Origin: Poa pratensis
Lineage: Eukaryota > Streptophyta > Magnoliopsida > Poales > Poaceae
Reading direction: 5' to 3'
NCBI GenBank assembly: GCA_947311845.1
Contig: CAMZMU010000035.1
Location: forward strand, 5,122,344 to 5,186,343
Length of the DNA: 64,000 bases
Below the pieces are notes generated by a model. That model saw only the letters and a program-made list of their open reading frames with translations. It was not told the DNA's origin and did no database searches. The position numbers were made by a program, and so were the translations under genes. Shown here one piece after another: positions 58,001-64,000 of this stretch; position 1 is the first letter of the stretch; each line of letters starts with the position of its first letter.

Positions 58001-61000
58001 CCTCCTTTCGGGGAAACATTAGAGATGTATGAGTCTAGGATGCATGTTTGCTTACGGAACCAAATGCAGTATGTTTTTTGATTGACTGGTTGTCCTCCTA
58101 GCTACTCTGTCGTGAAGAAGCTAGCTAGCCATGTGCGCGAGCCCTGATGGCTCCGTTCATGTGTTGCTGTTGTTTTATTACCTGATATACTTAAAAAAAG
58201 TGGCTGCTTAATCAGTACAACTACAAGTTGTGTGCCTAGCTAGCTAGCCGCTGACTGATTCTTGGTGATGACATTAAGATTTCCTTCGGTGTGAGAAAAT
58301 TTGAGTGACTCTGAATAGTCGGCATTTCTTTTCCCGTATGATTTATCCTATGTTCTCATATATCCGATATTTGATGTCGAGCTCCTTTTGTTAGTGTTAG
58401 TCTATCGATGTCACACATGTTACCACTTGAAGCCGTTAATGTTTTTCCTTTTAACTATCGGTCCTCATTCCTGATCTTGGTAGTTTAGTTGTGATATTAC
58501 TTGACATCGTACTACCTGTTTGTGCCATGAAGGTACATACCCTTGTTGTATCTTACTACCTTCCCTGCTCCGTTAACTATTCTGGGATCTTTCGAATGTT
58601 GCCAGTCTATGCTTTTTAGCTGTTTTCGTATCGATGGTTATAAATCCTATGATTCTGCTGTGATGGATGGATTCATAGCTTAGTTCTTTGTCGTATCCAC
58701 GATTATGGTTAACAACCTCATATTGTTTTTCAGGTCAAGCCAACCACTTCTGTTGGTCTCGGACAGCACCAGGAGCTGCTTCTGCCGCCACCCAACACAA
58801 CGCCGACCATCTCTCTCATGTTGCTGGAGAGCACGCCACTGTCTCGCTGCTTGAGACCATATGATCGGTGCTGCTGCGGAATTGCCACTTGTCCAACCTG
58901 ATCGGTGTTGCTGCGGAATTGTTCTGTTTGGTATGCATGAAGGTATTAGTTGTGCCTTCTGAGTTAGTGGTTCTTATTTGTACACTTTTTTGCAATCTGA
59001 ACATGATTGAGCATGGCTCATTTGTACAAAAAAAGCATGTCTTGTTCATTTTTTTCAGTATGTGCAGTTGGAAAAATTCTTATATTCACCATGTCGGATG
59101 TATTAGCAGCTTAATTCCTCGAGGATTTTACCATCTTTTTAAAAAATAGGCTGGCTGTGGTTTTTTAAAAAGAAAATGTTTTCTTCTACAGTGCAATTAA
59201 ATGCTATAGGATTTCTTTAGGCATGCATGTAGGACATTGTTATCTTGTTTGTTTTCTATTTGTGCGCTTCACAAACCATGTGGGTGGGTCAAAGTTGCAC
59301 TTAATCATGCATGCTAGAGCTCTGAAGATGTTCTTTTCTTTAGGCGAGGGTGCTCTTTAGTGTATGCTCACTACTATTTGAATCGTTTATGAAATCAAAG
59401 TGTTACCTGTGAAGGTTTTGAGTAGATTTTGGCACTATATAATAAACTTCCTGTATGTTACGCTAAGATATGTCCTCATTGCCTAGCACCAAATCCCTGC
59501 ATCAAAATCTCCGATCATATGTCCATTTCTTCTTTATACCTATTTATTCATTCATAAAAGATAAACCATGACACTAAGTCTGAACTATTCCAGGATAAAC
59601 AACTTATTTTTCTTTTTCATATGGCTGACTAGTGTCCCTTCTAGTGAGCTTAGTCATAGTAAAACAAACATGTCTTGTTCATTTTTTCAATACTTCTTGT
59701 TGGTGGGTTGTACTTATGTTTACCCTGCTAAATAAATTTTTAATAGCTTAGTTCTTTATCGTTGTACCACAAAGGTTAACAGCCTCATATGTTGTCCATG
59801 TGTTCTTCAGGTCAAGCCAACCACTTGCGTTTGTCAAGCCAACCTTTTGCTGACATCTACCTCTCATGGCGCTGGAGAGGCCGCCAGTGCCCCACTGCTT
59901 GAGACCACCTCATTGGGGCTGCTGCGGAGTGGCTGGCTGTCCAACCTGACCGGGTGCTGCAGTGTTAGGGCGGCGAGCAGGTGCTCGTCGCTGAGTTCGT
60001 GCCCTCACGACACCTTTGGCGTAGCACCTCTTCCACTGTATGTTTTTACTCACATTTTTCCTTGTTCAGGTGTGTTGCCTCTGCAATTAGTAGCATTCTT
60101 GGCCAGCAATGTTGTTTCTGGTTTGGTGGTATGAGTTATGTATGCCACATACATCTCGCTGTTCTTTTTATCTAGTATCCTTATTCTACTAGGCTAAACC
60201 AGAAATTGACACATGAATTATTCCATAAAATGCTTGTGGTAATTGTTCTGTTTCCTAGGCATGAAGTTACAACATAACCATCATGTTATTATTTTGATCT
60301 AGTCCTATATTTTGTTCTTCGAGGCTAAACTAGAAATCAACACATTAATTCTTTTATAAATGCTTGTAACTGGTGTTCTGTTTGTTATTAAGCATTAATG
60401 TGATTAGCCGTGCCTTTCTTGAGAATATATGTAGCGGTTATTAATTCATGGCAATATGCCTTATTGCATGAAGTAATGGTAATGCAAGGACAGTTTAATT
60501 GTGCATGTATATGAAATTGACAGTTCAGGGATTATAATTTAATGGTATCCATAGGAGCTTCTGAGTGGATGCATTTGAGTGTAGTTCCATTTTGCGTCTC
60601 ATGGTGGTTCTGCTTTTCAGGGTGGTTCTGCTTTTCAGGGGAGGCAAAGGCATCAAGCTGGCCTGGCCATGAGGATACGTATTGCTTCAACAAAGGATGG
60701 GCTATGTACTACGACCTCCATGCATACAAGGGTCTGAGGTGGTGAGTCACTAGTGCTTCTGAGTTAGTGATGCTTGTTTGCACACTTTTTTGCAATCTTA
60801 TCACTTTTTTTGGTATCTTGTGTGCTTATTAGTGGTCTTGATGCTATTATTCTTGGCAAGCCAATGAAGTTGATGATTTTGTGTTAGTAGGCTCAAAATT
60901 TCTGTTATATGTTTCTTGATGCTACTGGTTAGTGTTGTCTTGTGTTCATCAGGTATTGATGTCTTGTTTAGGTAGAATAACTTCTTTATTTGGCATTGTT

Positions 61001-62310
61001 CTAGTTCTAGTTTGGAAATAAGTTTTTTTTACAGAATTTGGCTGCTAAATTTAGATAATAGGCATGCTTTCATTTAACCCGAGTCGGATGTGATTGGCCT
61101 TTGATCAGGCCTGAGATGTGATGCTGCTTCTCTGATCCGGACAGTTACAATATGTGCTGAACATGAGTAGTAATGTAATTGTTTTCATTGCCGATCCATG
61201 AGCGTTAGTAGTATCAGACTTGGCGCGATTTTCTGTCATAATACTTCTATGCTCTGGTCTTCTGTGATGTTGTTCTACAGTTTTTATACATTGAGTCTCT
61301 AGAGCCAATTTCCATGCATTCCTGATTTACATGTCATGCTGCAATTTATGTTTGCATGAGCACTAGTGTATATTTCTGTGTATACCTAGTGTGATACACT
61401 CTTTTTTCTTTTGCAGTTGACTTGTTGAATCTAGGCACTAGCATGCTCATGAGGAATACGAGAAATGATGAAGTTGTCAAGTGGGTGTGTGAAGGTTATC
61501 TAACCTGCTATTTTTGGTGTGAAAGAAGACAAAACATGGTTGTCCAGAACGATGACAAGCTGCTGCTGTCAGGGAGTACATGAAGCTGGTGTGAGAGGTG
61601 CACCACTACAAGGATTTGTCTAATCAGCAGGTCATACCCGCATAAGAGCCACCTGTGACCTGTCTTAATCGGTTTACAGAATTTTCTAATTACCTTTACT
61701 CCAGTTGATTATTGTTTATGATGGCATAGTTTGCGTGCTGGACGCTTGACCTATGATTTCATTCTTTGATGTGGTGCGGCAGATTAATAAGAAAGTCTGG
61801 CATGCCTTAGAAAGCTGCCACACCTGACACTTTAGCTTGCAAAGTAGTATTATGCATTGGGGTTTGATAGATGAGATCACCGATTGCATCAGTGTGATAG
61901 GTTTAGCTATCTTTTGTATCCGTATTGCTGAATATACAAAAGTTCACAACTCCCTGAATTCTGACCGTAAGTTTTAACCTACTTGCACATCTTTTGCTAC
62001 AATTCAAGAACTAGTGCCTTTCTTAGTGAACTCAGTCATAGTAAAAAAGAACGAACATGTATTGGTTCATCTTTTCAATTGGAAATTTATATATTTGCCA
62101 TGCTGTATGGATTAATAGCTTAATTCTTATCTTATCTACCCATGTTGGTTAATAATCTCCTCTTCTGTCCATGTCTTTTTCAGGTCAAGTCAACCACATG
62201 TGGTGGTCTCACACAACACCTGAAGCTGCTGCTGCCATCTCCCCGCTGCTCAGGACCACCTGATCGGGTGCTTCTGTAAGGGCGGTGAGCAGCTGCTCGT
62301 CACCAAGTTC
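54488..62310 (+). repeat. Array of seven degenerate exon-like modules
   Basis: Modules start near 54488, 55163, 56254, 57064, 58733, 59810 and 62183. Most follow a ttcag-type acceptor and read VKPTT.VGLGQH...LLLPPP or its decayed forms, ending in a GGEQLLVTKFMPHDTFGEAP-like tail in some copies. A larger duplication, about 55110-56530 against 58690-60050 (offset about 3575), copies two modules with their spacers. Another, 56540-57200 against 61306-62310, copies a segment with VDLLKLKPGTSMLL (56657 and 61420). Stops interrupt every module, so this is a degraded gene or element, not a working CDS. I do not recognise the family. Confidence 0.55.
60603..60745 (+). other. Exon-like segment with duplicated splice acceptor
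   Basis: ggtggttctgcttttcag occurs twice in exact tandem (60603-60620, 60621-60638), each copy ending in a good 3' splice site. The following open stretch reads EAKASSWPGHEDTYCFNKGW and AMYYDLHAYKGLRW, then a gtgagt donor. Possibly one exon of the decayed gene in this region. Confidence 0.35.
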
Positions 62311-62312
62311 AG

Positions 62313-63396
62313 GCGGAATAGACAGGCCATTGCATGGAGCGAACCCTTCTATTCCTACAGGTGAACTACCTTGCGTTGGTCCCTCAAATGGAAGCATACT
62401 CCTAGTTTCTTGACCGCGTTCATACTAATCGCACGTGCCTTTATCTAAAAAAACTTATTGCACGTGCCGTGAAAGGAAAATTAAGATGCTACATTACATA
62501 GTGTGAGATCAAAATTGAACTATTATATTCTTGATGAACAGAAAGCGAATGAGTGTACCAGGGGTTTGTAGTTCATTTTCGTTGAGTAACATGTCTACAT
62601 TTTATGTAGGAGAAGGCGGTGGGATAGAAAAGCCGGGAGTGAACCCTCCTGGTAAATTATCTTGTGATGGTGCATATGAAACCATTTTTTCTATGTTTAT
62701 ATGTTTCCTTGAGCATTCAACGACTAACTCGGTATTTTGTAGGGCATGGGCTACTGCATGAAGCGAATGCTTCCATTCCTACCGGTGAACTACCTTTGCA
62801 TTGATCACATCCCCCATAGTGTCTTGACCACGTTCATACTTATCTCATATGCCAGCAAAAAATAAATAAGATATTGTATTTCATAATGGAACCTAATAAT
62901 ATAACTATTATAATTATTATACAGAGTGAGTGAGTAAGTATAATGGTAGTTTGAAGTTCATTTGTGTTGATTACCATGTCTATATTTTGTAGGAGATGGC
63001 GGCGGGATTGAAAAGCCAGGAGTGAACCCTCCTGGTAAATTACCTTGCGTTGAATCATATGAAATCATTCTACTGTGTTTATATGCCTCCATCACCACTC
63101 ACTGATGTATGGGATGGAGGCAGAATATATAGTGGAGTGGATCCTTCCATTCCTTGGGAGAACTACCTTGCATTGCTCGCATCCCACATAGTGTCTTGAC
63201 TCTTGACCATGCTCAGACTTATCGCGCAAAAAGAAAATCAAGATACTATATTACACAGTGCCAGATATAGATTGAATATATTATGTACTTAGGTGCCTAA
63301 CCAGTAACCACATATATACACAGTATTCCGTATCATCATACATAAGGAATGATTTGAGTTCACCTTGTTACAGGAGGCAACGAAGATGGCGTCTGA
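62313..63396 (+). pseudogene. Third locus of microexon peptide family, 5'-truncated
   Basis: The microexons are 62313-62360 (GIDRPLHGANPSIPTG), 62610-62651 (EGGGIEKPGVNPPG), 62743-62784 (HGLLHEANASIPTG), 62993-63034 (DGGGIEKPGVNPPG), a decayed one at 63111-63157 that lost both splice sites, and the final exon 63374-63396 (GNEDGV then stop). The intact ones are symmetric phase 1-1. No signal-peptide exon is present: upstream of 62311 the sequence is the last unit of the module array, so the 5' end was removed by rearrangement. It could be transcribed from elsewhere but is most simply a broken paralog. The alternation of PGVNPPG and SIPTG exons is clearest here. Confidence 0.6.
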
Positions 63397-63906
63397 TGTT
63401 CGCCAGGGAAGATTGGATTTGTCTCCAACCACTGCCGATCAAACCACAAGGACTATCTCGTCAAATATATCTACGCTTTCATAGTTGTTTACTAAACACT
63501 GCGCATCTAGTTTTATTTCCTTCAAAGATTCATGTAATGCAATAAGAGCTACTCTCAAGAGTGGCTGTGTTGTGAAGTGTGTGGTGTGGAGTTGTCTCTG
63601 CGCTAATGATTGTGCTACTACTTAATTATATGAATATTATGTAGATTAACGCCAAGAAAGCTTCAAACTAAGAATTCTGGAAAAATAATTATATGAAAGT
63701 TCTTAAATTGTAGCAAAATATCAGTCCTATTTTTAGTTAGCGGACTATATGAAACGGAATATAGTTCATAGAAATGTTGGCTGAACATTGATCTAAGCCC
63801 GTAGAAATGTTGCTGTACTATATATTTGGCTAAACACTGATCGAAGTTTGCTTACTTCAGTATGTTACAACGAAATTCTCCATGATTCATGAGTTGGGTA
63901 CTTGGG
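63397..63906. other. 3' region between convergent genes (third locus)
   Basis: Homologous to 16011-16503: the protease C-terminus relic (with a 1-nt deletion in the conserved GATGTTCG region) and then AT-rich spacer. Confidence 0.5.
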
Positions 63907-64000
63907 TTACATCCAGAAGGCATGATCAAAACTGAGGTCATCGCCAGGCACCTCGTAGTACCGATCAGGGCGGTGAGCTGTGATGATGAGCTCTCCGTCC
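63907..64000 (-). CDS. DUF1668-like protein, C-terminus only (window edge)
   Basis: Minus-strand reading gives GELIITAHRPDRYYEVPGDD then LSFDHAFWM and a stop. It is clearly paralogous to the ends of the genes at 16504 and 44546. The visible 94 bases are open; the rest lies beyond the window. Confidence 0.65.
   Translation of the reverse strand, partial: DGELIITAHRPDRYYEVPGDDLSFDHAFWM

Overview
This is plant nuclear DNA, most likely from a Triticeae grass (wheat, barley or rye group). The signs are spliced genes with GC-rich grass coding sequence, Stowaway MITEs, several LINE reverse-transcriptase fragments, a copia-type LTR element with a plant initiator-Met primer site, and grass families such as DUF1668-like proteins, a Bowman-Birk-type inhibitor and nepenthesin-like aspartic proteases. 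Nothing bacterial, viral or organellar is visible. The species assignment is inference.

The main structure is a near-identical direct segmental duplication. Bases 1-19977 (copy 1, cut by the left window edge) reappear at 27870-48020 (copy 2). Each copy carries, in order: a LINE fragment (-), a tetraketide-pyrone-reductase-2-like gene (+), a decayed aspartic protease (AP1, -), a GC-rich retroposon-like block, a hAT element holding a captured exon, a second decayed aspartic protease (AP2, -), an eight-exon DUF3326 gene (-), a small secreted-peptide gene made of microexons (+), a DUF1668-like gene (-), a 5'-truncated LINE (+) and a TIR element. Copy 1 differs mostly by small deletions, several of which break genes that are open in copy 2. 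Copy 2 alone has a 164-bp retroposon insertion.

Between the copies (19978-27869) lie a Bowman-Birk-type inhibitor gene, a LINE RT fossil, AT-rich repeats, and a LINE on the minus strand split by a 2.8-kb non-autonomous copia element. After copy 2 come a broken DUF1668-like gene, a minisatellite-like array (about 51.1-53.3 kb), a GC-rich exon-like island, an 8-kb array of degenerate exon-like modules (54-62.3 kb), a 5'-truncated third locus of the microexon peptide family, and the 3' end of another DUF1668-like gene at the right edge.

The most unusual item is the microexon gene. Its signal-peptide exon resembles that of the neighbouring aspartic protease, its terminal exon is homologous to the protease C-terminus but read in another frame, and between them lie alternating symmetric (phase 1-1) microexons of 42 or 57 nt encoding Gly/Pro-rich repeats such as EGGGIEKPGVNPPG. 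It appears at three loci, each followed by a DUF1668-like gene. It looks like a small secreted peptide family born from a protease gene. The gene models are derived by eye; expression and function are untested.
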